The notes beneath the pieces were generated by a model. It was not told where the DNA came from. It saw nothing but the letters and a program-made list of their open reading frames with translations, and ran no database searches. The position numbers and the translations under genes were made by a program. This document shows, piece after piece, positions 27,105 to 35,524 of a DNA stretch of 64,000 nucleotides (positions within the stretch are counted from its first letter, which is position 1; the number at the start of each line of letters is the position of its first letter). This DNA is from Microcoleus sp. FACHB-1515. Its GTDB lineage: Bacteria > Cyanobacteriota > Cyanobacteriia > Elainellales > Elainellaceae. The stretch is taken from positions 25,686 to 89,685 of the forward strand of contig NZ_JACJPO010000064.1 in the NCBI RefSeq assembly GCF_014696105.1. The letters run 5' to 3'.

Positions 27105-27556
27105 AACGGTTTCAGCGTTTGCTCTAGAATTTGCCGGGAGGGTTCGACCATTGCCCATTTGCCATCGGGCTGACGGCGCAAGGCAGCAAATTGCAGTGCG
27201 TCTGCTTTGCCGATCGCTTCTCCCTGCTGCACTTCCCCAAGCTTCGGACTGCGAATTCCACACAGCCGAAACAGATAGGCCGGAATTTCCGGGGCTTCAA
27301 ACACGACGCAAATTGGATTCGACTGCACAGGCTGGACGCGACCATCGGCGGGCGCATAAACCGCATCGCCATTCAGTTCGATCGAAATATCGCCCAAGCC
27401 GCCCGCGACGCGATGTCCCGCGATCGCACTTCCGGGCTGCAACTGCCACCGCTGTTCGATCGGCAGCGATCGCCCCAGTTCGGTGGGCTGACTGCACCCT
27501 GTTAGAAACATTCCTAACAGCCAGACACTACTGCACGCGAAACTCGTAACCCGCAT
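27101..27556 (-). CDS. lipoprotein of unknown function
   Basis: A 151-residue protein with a lipoprotein signal peptide ending in LTGC, so it should be anchored in a membrane on the periplasmic side. The mature part looks beta-rich, with GDAVYAPADGRVQPV resembling the hairpin of peptidoglycan-associated or biotinyl-like folds and FRLCGIRSPKLGEVQQGEAIGKADALQ. The ADGRV...G(E)..G pattern recalls LytM/M23-type beta folds, but I see no HxH active site. The stop overlaps the acetyltransferase start as ATGA. Confidence 0.75.
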   Translation of the reverse strand: MRVTSFACSSVWLLGMFLTGCSQPTELGRSLPIEQRWQLQPGSAIAGHRVAGGLGDISIELNGDAVYAPADGRVQPVQSNPICVVFEAPEIPAYLFRLCGIRSPKLGEVQQGEAIGKADALQFAALRRQPDGKWAMVEPSRQILEQTLKPL

Positions 27557-27944
27557 ATTCGTCGCCTTCGTAGAGAACCACCAGCCAGCTTTGCGGATCG
27601 AACGCCAGCGGATACGCAACGCGATCGGCAGCCACGCCCGCCCGCACTTCGAGGCTGGGAAGCTGGCAGTACGGTTCTTTGAGAATGGCTTCGACTTTTG
27701 ATTTGCGATCGCGCTCCGGCACGGCCAATAGCTGCGCGAGTTGCTGCCGCGACACAACCACGCCCGCCTTTACATCGCCCTGACAAATCGATCGCGTTGC
27801 TTTGGCCGGAGTTGCTGCGCCATGCACATCCATCAGCAATCCCACCAAGGCAAACATCAATCCGCCCGCCAAGAGCGGCTTCACGGTCGATCGCGGCGGC
27901 TCGGCACGATATCGCCTTTCCACAGTTTGGTGCGATTCTCTCAT
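27528..27944 (-). CDS. small membrane-anchored hypothetical protein
   Basis: A 138-residue protein with one hydrophobic helix (LLAGGLMFALVGLLMDV) after a basic N-terminus, so the remaining part should be periplasmic. That part has two cysteines (RSICQGD and EPYCQL) that could form a disulfide, and ends with a strand-rich segment (SWLVVLYEGDEYAGYEFRV). I do not recognise the family. It overlaps the lipoprotein gene by 29 bases and lies 15 bases after a membrane protein gene. Confidence 0.7.
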   Translation of the reverse strand: MRESHQTVERRYRAEPPRSTVKPLLAGGLMFALVGLLMDVHGAATPAKATRSICQGDVKAGVVVSRQQLAQLLAVPERDRKSKVEAILKEPYCQLPSLEVRAGVAADRVAYPLAFDPQSWLVVLYEGDEYAGYEFRVQ

Positions 27945-27959
27945 GATCTTTTCCTTGGT

Positions 27960-28874
27960 TTAATAAAATCTGCCGCCTAGCAGCAAGCCGATCATTGCCA
28001 AAAACAAACGATAGCCCCAGGTGAATCCGGTTTCCGGCGTGAACGTGGTGCGGTAAATGGCGATCGCCGCAGGCAAAACAATCAGTCCGGCAACGGGAAG
28101 CCACAGATGCGGAAACGAAGACAGCAGCAGATCTAGCCCGACGCGCAGCACCGTCGCACCGATAATCCAAATCGCCGCATCCGCGATCGTCAGATTGGGC
28201 GGCGCAGGCTGGCGCGAAGGGCGATCGGGCGCATCCAAGAGCGCAACCAGTTTGTCCCCCAGGGATGGCTGGCGGCGACGATGGCGGGACGGCTGGCGCG
28301 ATCGCAAACTTTTTGCAATTGAGACGGCTTCCCATTCGGCTCGGAACAAATCGATCGGGCGGCTGCTGATGACAATCACCCCGTCGCGATCGCGCTCAAT
28401 CAGGGGAACCGCAGCCGCCAGAAATTCGCAGGTCGGCAAATCGTCGCTGTCTGGATCAAGCTTGCGATCGCGATCGACTGCTTCTGCCAAATTTTTTAGT
28501 TCAAGCAGGGCGGCTTCTTGCGCGATCGCCAAATCGTGAATCTGGTCGATTTGCGCTTCCAGCCGAGCGAGAGCTTCGCCTCTGGGCGTCGCTTCTCCGG
28601 GCAGCGTCGCGGTCTCCGGCAGATGAAGCTGGCGCAGCAGCGCCTCGGTTTCGCGGCTGGAAAGGCGTCGCGGCTCGATCGCAGTTTTAATGGAACGATA
28701 TCGCTCTGGCGGGGTGGACGAGCGAATTTGCATTGGAGAAGCGTCTGCCCAGTCGATCGCTTCGCTCGCGGGCGGATCTTCAGTGGGGGTAGGCTGACGC
28801 ATGGCGGTTCGCCCCATTTGCAGGGCTTGCAATTTTGCCTGAATTGCCTGAATCTCGATCTGGGACTCTTTCAT
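27960..28874 (-). CDS. membrane protein with coiled-coil and C-terminal TM pair
   Basis: A 304-residue protein, first gene of the minus-strand operon. The N-terminus forms a short coiled coil (IEIQAIQAKLQALQMG) and there is another helical segment near residues 110-140. A basic stretch (RSRQPSRHRRRQPS) precedes two or three hydrophobic helices near the C-terminus (ADAAIWIIGATVLRVGLDLL, LPVAGLIVLPAAIAI and YRLFLAMIGLLLGG). The ATG at 28874 has a strong AGGAG 8 bases upstream; a longer frame has no such site. Function unknown; a cyanobacterial family is likely. Confidence 0.8.
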   Translation of the reverse strand: MKESQIEIQAIQAKLQALQMGRTAMRQPTPTEDPPASEAIDWADASPMQIRSSTPPERYRSIKTAIEPRRLSSRETEALLRQLHLPETATLPGEATPRGEALARLEAQIDQIHDLAIAQEAALLELKNLAEAVDRDRKLDPDSDDLPTCEFLAAAVPLIERDRDGVIVISSRPIDLFRAEWEAVSIAKSLRSRQPSRHRRRQPSLGDKLVALLDAPDRPSRQPAPPNLTIADAAIWIIGATVLRVGLDLLLSSFPHLWLPVAGLIVLPAAIAIYRTTFTPETGFTWGYRLFLAMIGLLLGGRFY

Positions 28875-28932
28875 CGCTGGCTCCTGAATCTCTGCTGGAG
28901 AACGTGTGGGGAACGACACATTCAAGAGGAAT

Positions 28933-28946
28933 GGTACAAGTGTACT
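28933..28946. promoter_or_regulatory. candidate LexA box
   Basis: GGTACAAGTGTACT fits the published cyanobacterial LexA consensus RGTACNNNDGTWCB (recalled) at every position. It lies about 59 bases upstream of the first gene of the five-gene minus-strand operon. A match somewhere in 64 kb is expected by chance about once or less, so its promoter position is the main support. Confidence 0.4.
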
Positions 28947-29206
28947 AGCAAAATGTTGAAGATGCAAGCGCGATCGAGTTTATGTTTTCAGCGACGTGAA
29001 TTTTTGTCAGGGCGCAGCATCACCGTATTCCTGTGGACGATCGATATTTCTTTTCCAAAAATTTTCTAAAATCATTCGATCGAACTTTTTTGCAGCGAAA
29101 CGCGACACTATAATGACGGCTAATCGGTTTGCTTGACAGGCAAGCTAAATTAGAAGAAAGCAGCCTGTATTTGCTTAATAGAAACACCTCCAGGAAACCC
29201 ACACTG
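28947..29206. promoter_or_regulatory. divergent promoter region with a consensus -10 box
   Basis: The gap of about 330 bases between the minus-strand operon and the small plus-strand gene holds no gene. TATAAT at 29109-29114 on the plus strand is a perfect -10 element about 90 bases before the next ATG, but no convincing -35 partner is visible. Confidence 0.4.
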
Positions 29207-29488
29207 ATGATTGGCCCCCGATTTATCAAGTCAGCCTATCGGAAAGAGCCGATTTCCAGCTTTCTGTTGACGATCGGCCTGGTCGATGCGGTCATCGGCG
29301 GCGTCGATAGTCATTGGACGCTGCTGACGCTTGGACTGGCGACGGCAGGCGCAGCGATCGCCCTCCGGTGGTGGCTCGCTCAACGCAATCGCGTCGAACT
29401 GCCGACAGGTTCACCGGTTCTCTATCTGCCCGATCGATCGTCGCGGCCTTCGCTGCCGATGCTCAGCGATCGCAAACCCTCTCGCTAA
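29207..29488 (+). CDS. small membrane protein
   Basis: A 93-residue protein with two adjacent hydrophobic segments (SFLLTIGLVDAVIGGV and LLTLGLATAGAAIALRWWLA) and a polar C-terminus rich in Pro, Arg and Ser. AGGAAAC upstream supports the ATG at 29207 over a longer frame. It ends 12 bases before the MerR-family gene, so the two probably share a transcript. The function is unknown. Confidence 0.7.
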   Translation: MIGPRFIKSAYRKEPISSFLLTIGLVDAVIGGVDSHWTLLTLGLATAGAAIALRWWLAQRNRVELPTGSPVLYLPDRSSRPSLPMLSDRKPSR

Positions 29489-29500
29489 CTTGGCTTGAAT

Positions 29501-29929
29501 ATGAGCGCAACCCTGCTCAAAATAGGTGAAGTGGCAACCAGTAGCGGCCTACCCGTCAAAACCGTCCGCTACTACGAAGAGATTGGCCTGCTGGCGCCGA
29601 CCGTCGAGCGATCGGACACGGGCTATCGCCTGTTCACGCCGCAGATTTTCGATCGGCTGGCCTTCATCAAGCGAGCGCAGCATCTTGGCCTCAGCCTGAA
29701 TGAAATTCAGCAGATTCTCGCCGTGTACGATCAAGGCCAGTTGCCCTGCGGCGAAGTGCGATCGCATCTGGAAAAGAAAGTCGAGCAGATTGCCGAACAG
29801 ATTCGATCGCTGCAACTGCTGCAAAATGAACTGCAAGGCTTGCTGTCTGGCTGGCAAGATCAGCCCGATACCGTGCCGCAAGCTCGCGATCGCATTCCGG
29901 TGATTTGCCCGAATTTGCAGACAAAATAG
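29501..29929 (+). CDS. MerR-family heavy-metal-responsive regulator
   Basis: A 142-residue transcription factor. The winged-helix DNA-binding domain is clear: KIGEVATSSGLPVKTVRYYEEIGLL, then RLFTPQIFDRLAFIKRAQ. A dimerisation helix follows. Cys83 (GQLPCGEV) and Cys136 (VICPNL) are placed like the metal-binding cysteines of thiol-type MerR sensors, which twist promoter DNA to switch on metal export or detoxification genes. No obvious metal exporter is adjacent, so the target is unknown. The ATG at 29501 is preferred over a TTG two codons earlier. Confidence 0.9.
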   Translation: MSATLLKIGEVATSSGLPVKTVRYYEEIGLLAPTVERSDTGYRLFTPQIFDRLAFIKRAQHLGLSLNEIQQILAVYDQGQLPCGEVRSHLEKKVEQIAEQIRSLQLLQNELQGLLSGWQDQPDTVPQARDRIPVICPNLQTK

Positions 29930-30017
29930 TGGCTCTTTGCAAAACTTGCTGACTCGCTGGGAAAACTGGCGCAGGTAAAGTATTCTGGTCTGAATCAGAA
30001 CTTGACGAGGGGCAGCA

Positions 30018-30560
30018 ATGGCAAATCAAAAGGTTTTGATTGTCGATGACAGCAAAACGATTCGGATGCAGGTCAAGGACATGCTGCCGATCGGTCGGTT
30101 TGAGATTCTTGAAGCCAAAGACGGCTTGGAAGGACTCGACCTGATTCGCCAGCAGCAGCCGAGCCTTGTTCTGCTCGATTTTTTCATGCCGCGCATGAAC
30201 GGCTGGGAAGTTGTGCAGAAAATTCAAGCCCAGCCGCAGCTTCAGGCAATTCCGATCGTGATGATGTCCGGTCGCAAAGAAGAAGTGGAGCAAACTGCCC
30301 CAGAGCTATTCCAGTATTTTGAGTTTGTCAGCAAGCCGTTTGAGCAGCGCAGCTTGATGGAAGCGATTCGATCGGCCATGACCAAAGCCAAAAGCCGTCA
30401 GCCTGCCGCCAAACCTGCAACAGGAGCCGATGATCTGCAAACGCTCAAAGCAACGGTGGCAAAACTTCAGCAGCACAACATCAAACTGCAAGCCGAAGTC
30501 GATGGCTTGAAGAAGCAGATGGCGCAGTTAGTCGCATTTGTGCGCCAAAAGCTGAAGTAG
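30018..30560 (+). CDS. CheY-like response regulator with C-terminal coiled coil
   Basis: A 180-residue single-domain receiver. LIVDDSKT contains the acidic pocket Asp10-Asp11, Asp54 in LLDFFMP is the phosphoacceptor, and Lys106 in SKPF completes the site. An Ala/Pro linker follows, then a coiled coil of about 50 residues with heptad leucines and valines (LQTLKATVAKLQQHNIKL). No DNA-binding or enzymatic output domain is present, so it probably acts by protein contact. No histidine kinase is adjacent. AGGGGC-type sequence precedes the ATG. Confidence 0.88.
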   Translation: MANQKVLIVDDSKTIRMQVKDMLPIGRFEILEAKDGLEGLDLIRQQQPSLVLLDFFMPRMNGWEVVQKIQAQPQLQAIPIVMMSGRKEEVEQTAPELFQYFEFVSKPFEQRSLMEAIRSAMTKAKSRQPAAKPATGADDLQTLKATVAKLQQHNIKLQAEVDGLKKQMAQLVAFVRQKLK

Positions 30561-30634
30561 GAGCGATCGTGCTCCTATAGGTGGTCGTGCCTCTCATCCG
30601 CTGCGATCGCAACCCGTCAGCACGCCGCGCCACG

Positions 30635-30665
30635 AAAGAGGATGCGATTTGTCGCACCCTCTCAT
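30635..30665. terminator. hairpin between converging receiver and aldolase genes
   Basis: GAGGATGCGA at 30638-30647 pairs, with one mismatch, with TCGCACCCTC at 30652-30661 around a four-base loop. It lies between two converging genes and may stop both transcripts. It lacks a strong T-run, so this is moderate support. A second small hairpin, TAGGAGC/GCTCCTA, overlaps the receiver stop at 30558-30577. Confidence 0.5.
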
Positions 30666-30685
30666 TTAGTTTGAACTCAGGCAAA

Positions 30686-31765
30686 TTAAGCAGTGACGGC
30701 TTTCTTCGCAACGGCGTTCAGTTCGCCCTTGGCATATTTGGCAGCGAAGTCATCCAGCGAAACCTGCTTGATCTTGCTGGCTTGGCCTGCGGTGCCGAAC
30801 TGCTGGTAGCGATCGGCGCACACTTTTTGCATGTACTTGATCGACGGCTTCAGGAAGAAGCGGGGGTCGAATTCTTTCGGATTCGAGAACAGCGCTTCCC
30901 GGACGGCTGCGGTGATTGCCAAGCGACAGTCGGTGTCGATGTTGATTTTGCGAACGCCGCTCTTGATGCCCTTTTGAATTTCTTCGACGGGAACGCCGTA
31001 GGTTTCCGGAATTGCGCCGCCGTACTGGTTGATCAGGGCGAGCAGATCTTCGGGAACCGAGGACGAACCGTGCATGACCAGGTGCGTATTCGGCAGGCGG
31101 CGGTGAATTTCTTCGATGCGGCTGATTGCCAAGATTTCGCCCGTCGGCTTGCGGGTGAACTTGTAAGCGCCGTGACTGGTTCCGATCGCCACTGCGAGCG
31201 CGTCAACCTGCGTTTTCTCCACAAAGTCAACGGCTTCGTCGGGGTCGGTGAGCAGCATCGAGTGGTCGAGTTCGCCTTCAAAGCCGTGTCCGTCTTCGGC
31301 TTCGCCCTTTCCGGTTTCCAGCGATCCCAAGCAGCCCAGTTCACCTTCGACCGAAGCACCGATCGCGTGAGCCACTTTCACCACTTCGCGGGTGACGTTA
31401 ACGTTGTATTCATAGCTCGAAGGCGTTTTGGCGTCGGCTTCCAGCGAACCATCCATCATGACGCTGGTGAAGCCGTTTTTGATGGCGGAGTAGCAGGTGG
31501 CAGGCTCGTTTCCGTGATCTTGGTGCATCACGATCGGAATATGCGGGTAGGTTTCGACCGCTGCCAGAATTAGGTGACGCAAAAAGTTTTCGCCAGCGTA
31601 TTTGCGTGCGCCACGCGAAGCTTGCAGAATCACAGGGCTGTCGGTTTCATGGGCAGCCTGCATGATCGCTTGGATCTGCTCCATGTTGTTGACATTAAAT
31701 GCTGGAATGCCGTAGCCGTTCTCTGCTGCGTGATCGAGCATTAGCCGCATAGGAACGAGCGCCAT
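30686..31765 (-). CDS. fbaA: class II fructose-bisphosphate aldolase
   Basis: Zinc-dependent aldolase joining dihydroxyacetone phosphate with glyceraldehyde-3-phosphate (or erythrose-4-phosphate) in the Calvin cycle and gluconeogenesis. The 359 residues show the family blocks: [10 protein letters not shown], the zinc and catalytic [38 protein letters not shown] and [12 protein letters not shown] perfect AGGAGG lies upstream of the ATG, fitting a highly expressed gene. It stands alone on its transcript, facing the receiver gene. Confidence 0.95.
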   Translation of the reverse strand: MALVPMRLMLDHAAENGYGIPAFNVNNMEQIQAIMQAAHETDSPVILQASRGARKYAGENFLRHLILAAVETYPHIPIVMHQDHGNEPATCYSAIKNGFTSVMMDGSLEADAKTPSSYEYNVNVTREVVKVAHAIGASVEGELGCLGSLETGKGEAEDGHGFEGELDHSMLLTDPDEAVDFVEKTQVDALAVAIGTSHGAYKFTRKPTGEILAISRIEEIHRRLPNTHLVMHGSSSVPEDLLALINQYGGAIPETYGVPVEEIQKGIKSGVRKINIDTDCRLAITAAVREALFSNPKEFDPRFFLKPSIKYMQKVCADRYQQFGTAGQASKIKQVSLDDFAAKYAKGELNAVAKKAVTA

Positions 31766-31966
31766 AGATATCCTCCTGAGGATGTCAAAAAATTCTGTCG
31801 GATGATTTAGACAAGCTAAATTGTTACAACAATCTTAAGATACTTTTCACCGCTGGTGAAGTGTATCGATCGATCTTCTCGGTCAGTCACGCTTGATGAA
31901 TCGACTCACCGCTTCAGCTTGCTTTATGTTAAGTATAAATCCCTAGCTGCACCAATTGCAATCGAG

Positions 31967-33868
31967 TTAAGGCAGCGCCCAGACTTTGATCACTCCTTCG
32001 CCATCTCCTGAAACCAAAAATTCGTTTGAACTAAAAGCTACCGAGAAAATCGGGCTGAGATGTCCTTGAAAATGGCGAACGAGTGCGCCCGTGTGCAGAT
32101 TCCACAGCTTCACCGTCATGTCGCGACTGCCGCTTGCCAGCAGTTTTCCATCTGGGCTGACGGCCACCGCCTGAACGAGGCCAACGTGAACATCAAAGCT
32201 GGCGCTTCCGGTCAGATGGCGATCGACAAAATCCCAGGTTTGAATCGCGCCATTTTTAGACGCAGAACTGCCACAGGCGATGATTCTGCCATTGGGACTG
32301 ATGGCGATCGAACTGTATCCATGCGTCGCTTCACCGCGCAGCGTTTGCAGTTTCCTTCCTGTGCCAAATTCCCACAGGCTAATCGTTGCGCCATAGTTGC
32401 TGCTAGCGAGAAATTGGCGATCGGGACTGATTGCGATCGCTGGAATGCGCTTTGATTGTGCGTTCAAATTCCGAATCAATCGGCCTGTCGTTAAATTCCA
32501 CAAGTTGATCATGCCGTCTGTGCCGCTAGTTACCAGCGTATCTCCTGCCGAACAAATCGCCAGAGAACTCACCTGCCCTGCATGAGCATGAATGCTGCCC
32601 ATCAGTTCGCCTGTCTGCAAACTCCAAAAATTCAGCGTTCCGTTTGTGCCACCACCCACCAAAACGCGCCCATCGGGGCGAATCGCGATCGCATTCATCC
32701 AGGCGGTTTGCTGAAACTGATGGATCATCTCTCTGGTTTGCAAATTCCAAACGTTGACAGCGTTGTCGTGCGCTTTGCGAGAAGCACTGCTGCTCACCAG
32801 CATTTTGCCATCCGGACTCAGGGCGATCGAAACCACTTCGCCAACGGCACTCAGCGTACAAATCGATTGATCTTCGGCAATTCGAGGCAAGCCAAGGCTG
32901 TGTCGCGTCAATAACGGTCTTGCCGTTCCTGACAGAAAGTAAGCCTCTTGCTTGCGAGTGGAAGTTGCGATCGCTAGCTCAGGTTGCCGCAGATCTGTTA
33001 GCACTTGATCGGCAAATTGATAGCGCCGACTCGTCGCATTTTGCAGCATTCGATCGAGAACTTGAGCTAGTGAATCGCTCACCGGATGAATTAGATAGTC
33101 GCGCCACACCCAGCGATCGTCACTCGTATCGAATAAATCAAACGGTGACATCTGCGTCAGCAAATGAACACAAGTCGCGCCCAAACTATAAATATCACTG
33201 GCAAAAACTGCTCGACCTCGAACCTGTTCGGGAGCCGTATATTCCGCACTGCCGATCGTTGTTCCAGTCCTTAATAAAGCGGTTCCCGTTGCATATTTCG
33301 CCGCACCCAAATCTACCAATACCAACTTTTGATCAGAAGCACGGCGAATAATATTAGCAGGCTTAATGTCGCGATGAATCACTTGGCGATCGTGCATGAA
33401 CTGAACGACAGGCAGCAAATCCAGCAAAAGCTGACGAATTTGACTTTCGCTCAATGCGCTTTGTGTTCTTAGCTCCTGCTCTAAGTTTTGCCCCTCGATA
33501 AATTCTTGAATCAAATATTGTTGTCCATCTTGCTCTAGATAATCGAGCAAATTTGGAATCTGCGGATGGGCGCTCAATTGGCTCAGACGTTCAGCTTCTT
33601 CACGAAACAGTTCAGATGCTTTCGGGCGATCGATCCCTACATTTGGAAAAAACTGCTTAATTACACATAGCGGCTTGTCAGGTTTTGCCAAACCAACTGC
33701 GAGAAACGTGCGACCAAATCCACCTTGACCGAGCGGCCTCAATGCTCTGTAGCGAGCCGCTCCGGGAGCTTCACTCGCGCCCAACTGCAATTTTGCTCCA
33801 CACTGACAAACTTCCGTATCGTCTGCATTTTGCGGCGAAGTGCAGCGAGGATTGAGACAATAGCTCAT
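31967..33868 (-). CDS. zinc-ribbon Ser/Thr protein kinase with C-terminal WD40 propeller
   Basis: A 633-residue kinase. It opens with a short Cys motif (CLNPRC...CQCG) likely to bind zinc. The kinase domain follows: LGQGGFGRTFLAV glycine loop, VIKQFF with the ATP lysine, HRDIKPANI catalytic loop, APEQ activation segment. The metal motif is VDLG rather than DFG. The C-terminal half carries about seven WD40 repeats (KLWNL, ISLWEF, VKVWAL endings) that should form a beta-propeller for substrate recognition. ATG at 33868 is preferred to a TTG nine codons upstream. A close paralogue lies directly upstream on the same strand. Confidence 0.93.
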   Translation of the reverse strand: MSYCLNPRCTSPQNADDTEVCQCGAKLQLGASEAPGAARYRALRPLGQGGFGRTFLAVGLAKPDKPLCVIKQFFPNVGIDRPKASELFREEAERLSQLSAHPQIPNLLDYLEQDGQQYLIQEFIEGQNLEQELRTQSALSESQIRQLLLDLLPVVQFMHDRQVIHRDIKPANIIRRASDQKLVLVDLGAAKYATGTALLRTGTTIGSAEYTAPEQVRGRAVFASDIYSLGATCVHLLTQMSPFDLFDTSDDRWVWRDYLIHPVSDSLAQVLDRMLQNATSRRYQFADQVLTDLRQPELAIATSTRKQEAYFLSGTARPLLTRHSLGLPRIAEDQSICTLSAVGEVVSIALSPDGKMLVSSSASRKAHDNAVNVWNLQTREMIHQFQQTAWMNAIAIRPDGRVLVGGGTNGTLNFWSLQTGELMGSIHAHAGQVSSLAICSAGDTLVTSGTDGMINLWNLTTGRLIRNLNAQSKRIPAIAISPDRQFLASSNYGATISLWEFGTGRKLQTLRGEATHGYSSIAISPNGRIIACGSSASKNGAIQTWDFVDRHLTGSASFDVHVGLVQAVAVSPDGKLLASGSRDMTVKLWNLHTGALVRHFQGHLSPIFSVAFSSNEFLVSGDGEGVIKVWALP

Positions 33869-33950
33869 AGACAAACTGGCAGATGGTTTTTCCAATCTAC
33901 AGCAGCGATCGAGCAGATTGCGAAGATTGATAAGTTTTGTTGCAGATGAT

Positions 33951-35114
33951 TTAAGAAGACGTAGAAGGAGTTGTTACAGGCGATCGCTCCGGCTGTTTTG
34001 GCTCCAACGACAATAGATGAATTGCCACAATGGGAAATATCAAACTAATCACAACAAATGCGGCTGCCCACACCCAAATTCGCTGAGAGCGTGATACTTT
34101 GGCAGGTTGCGATCGCTTGCTGGCAACCGACAATTTGCCGCGCTGCTCAAAGTTCCAACTTGGGTAAGCAGAAATCGGTTGCACATCTGCAAATATAGGC
34201 GATCGTGCTTGAGGAAAGTCCTGACGATTTGCACTCGCTTTTGCTTGATTGGTGTGATAGAAATCTTGCAAAACTTCATTTGCCGATCGATAGCGCCGTT
34301 TGGTGGCACTTTGCAGCATTCGATCGAGAACAGCAGCAATTGAGTTGCTAACAGGCTGGTCAAGATAGTAACGCCAAATCCAGCGATCGTCGCTGCCGTC
34401 GAATAAGTCAAACGGCGACATTTGGGTGAGTAAATGAATGCAAGTTGCGCCCAAACTGTAGATATCACTGGCAAAAACCGCTTTGCCTCTAGTTTGTTCA
34501 GGTGCGGTATATTCTGCGCTGCCGATCACGGTTCCAGTTTTGGCGATCGCCGTTCCAGTAGCATATTTAGCGGCTCCCATATCCACCAGCACCAATTTAT
34601 TGTCTGTTTCGCGGCGGATGATGTTAGCGGGTTTGATGTCGCGATGAATTACTTTGTGATCGTGCATAAACTGAACGACAGGCAGCAAATCCAGCAAAAG
34701 CTGACGAATTTCGAGTTCGCTAAATGTGCCGCGATCGTTCAGTTCCTGCTCTAAGTTTTGCCCGTCAATAAATTCTTGAATCAGATATTGCTGTCCGTCT
34801 TGTTCCAAATAATCGAGCAAGTTTGGAATTTGGGGATGATGGCCGAGTTGTTTGAGCCGCAGGGCTTCCTGGCGAAACAGTTCGGAGGCTTTTGTATTGG
34901 CTTGAACAGCCGGAAAAAACTGCTTAATCACGCACAGGGGCTTCGATTCCGTTGCTCTATCAACAGCAAGAAATGTCCGGCCAAAGCCGCCCTGACCAAT
35001 TGGCCGAAGCGCCATGTAGCGATTTCCTAGTCGCAATCGCGCTCCGCACCGACAAAATTCAGAACTGTCTGCATTTTGGGGTGAGGAACAGGCAGGATTG
35101 AGACAATAGCTCAT
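33951..35114 (-). CDS. zinc-ribbon Ser/Thr protein kinase with C-terminal membrane anchor
   Basis: A 387-residue paralogue of the neighbouring kinase, near identical in several blocks (LLDYLEQDGQQYLIQEFI, LPVVQFMHD). It has the Cys motif CLNPAC...CRCG, glycine loop GQGGFGRTF, HRDIKPANI and APEQ. The metal motif is VDMG rather than DFG. Instead of WD40 repeats, the C-terminus has one membrane helix (IWVWAAAFVVISLIFPIVAI) and a short tail, so the kinase domain should be cytosolic and membrane-tethered. The MSYCLNP start at 35114 matches the paralogue; the 138-residue Arg-rich extension of the open frame is not supported. Confidence 0.92.
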   Translation of the reverse strand: MSYCLNPACSSPQNADSSEFCRCGARLRLGNRYMALRPIGQGGFGRTFLAVDRATESKPLCVIKQFFPAVQANTKASELFRQEALRLKQLGHHPQIPNLLDYLEQDGQQYLIQEFIDGQNLEQELNDRGTFSELEIRQLLLDLLPVVQFMHDHKVIHRDIKPANIIRRETDNKLVLVDMGAAKYATGTAIAKTGTVIGSAEYTAPEQTRGKAVFASDIYSLGATCIHLLTQMSPFDLFDGSDDRWIWRYYLDQPVSNSIAAVLDRMLQSATKRRYRSANEVLQDFYHTNQAKASANRQDFPQARSPIFADVQPISAYPSWNFEQRGKLSVASKRSQPAKVSRSQRIWVWAAAFVVISLIFPIVAIHLLSLEPKQPERSPVTTPSTSS

Positions 35115-35524
35115 GTGGGCTAAAAAACGAGCTTCATTCGACCCTTCATGGCAATTCCCAGAGATCCGGATGGCTCGTAACAAATATTTAGTAATACCGA
35201 TCGCAGGAGTAGAGGGTGTGCGATTGCGAAGCGCTGTCCGCAGGAATCGATCCCGCTCAATTCTCCTCAGCAAGGGGAACTTTGAGCGGTTAGTTCGGCT
35301 CCCTTTCGACAGCTTGTCTCTGACGTGAAGGCTAACAAGACCCAGAAAAAGCCGGATAAATTTTCGCTTGCTTTGTTTCCTTTGCGATCGGCGAGCTTGA
35401 TGTGGGTGGAAGACCCGCTGCCTAGATGCGATCGCCAGTTGCCCTGACAAACGCACCGTCTTCACCTGCACACCACGATCGATCCCCGCCTGATAGTTCA
35501 GCCAATGATGGCAACGGTCATGGT
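35115..35524. other. intergenic region upstream of the membrane-anchored kinase
   Basis: About 410 bases between two minus-strand genes. It should hold the kinase promoter. Open frames exist on both strands, including an Arg-rich extension of the kinase and a 40-codon plus-strand frame, but none shows a ribosome site or family resemblance. I see no RNA gene. Confidence 0.5.
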
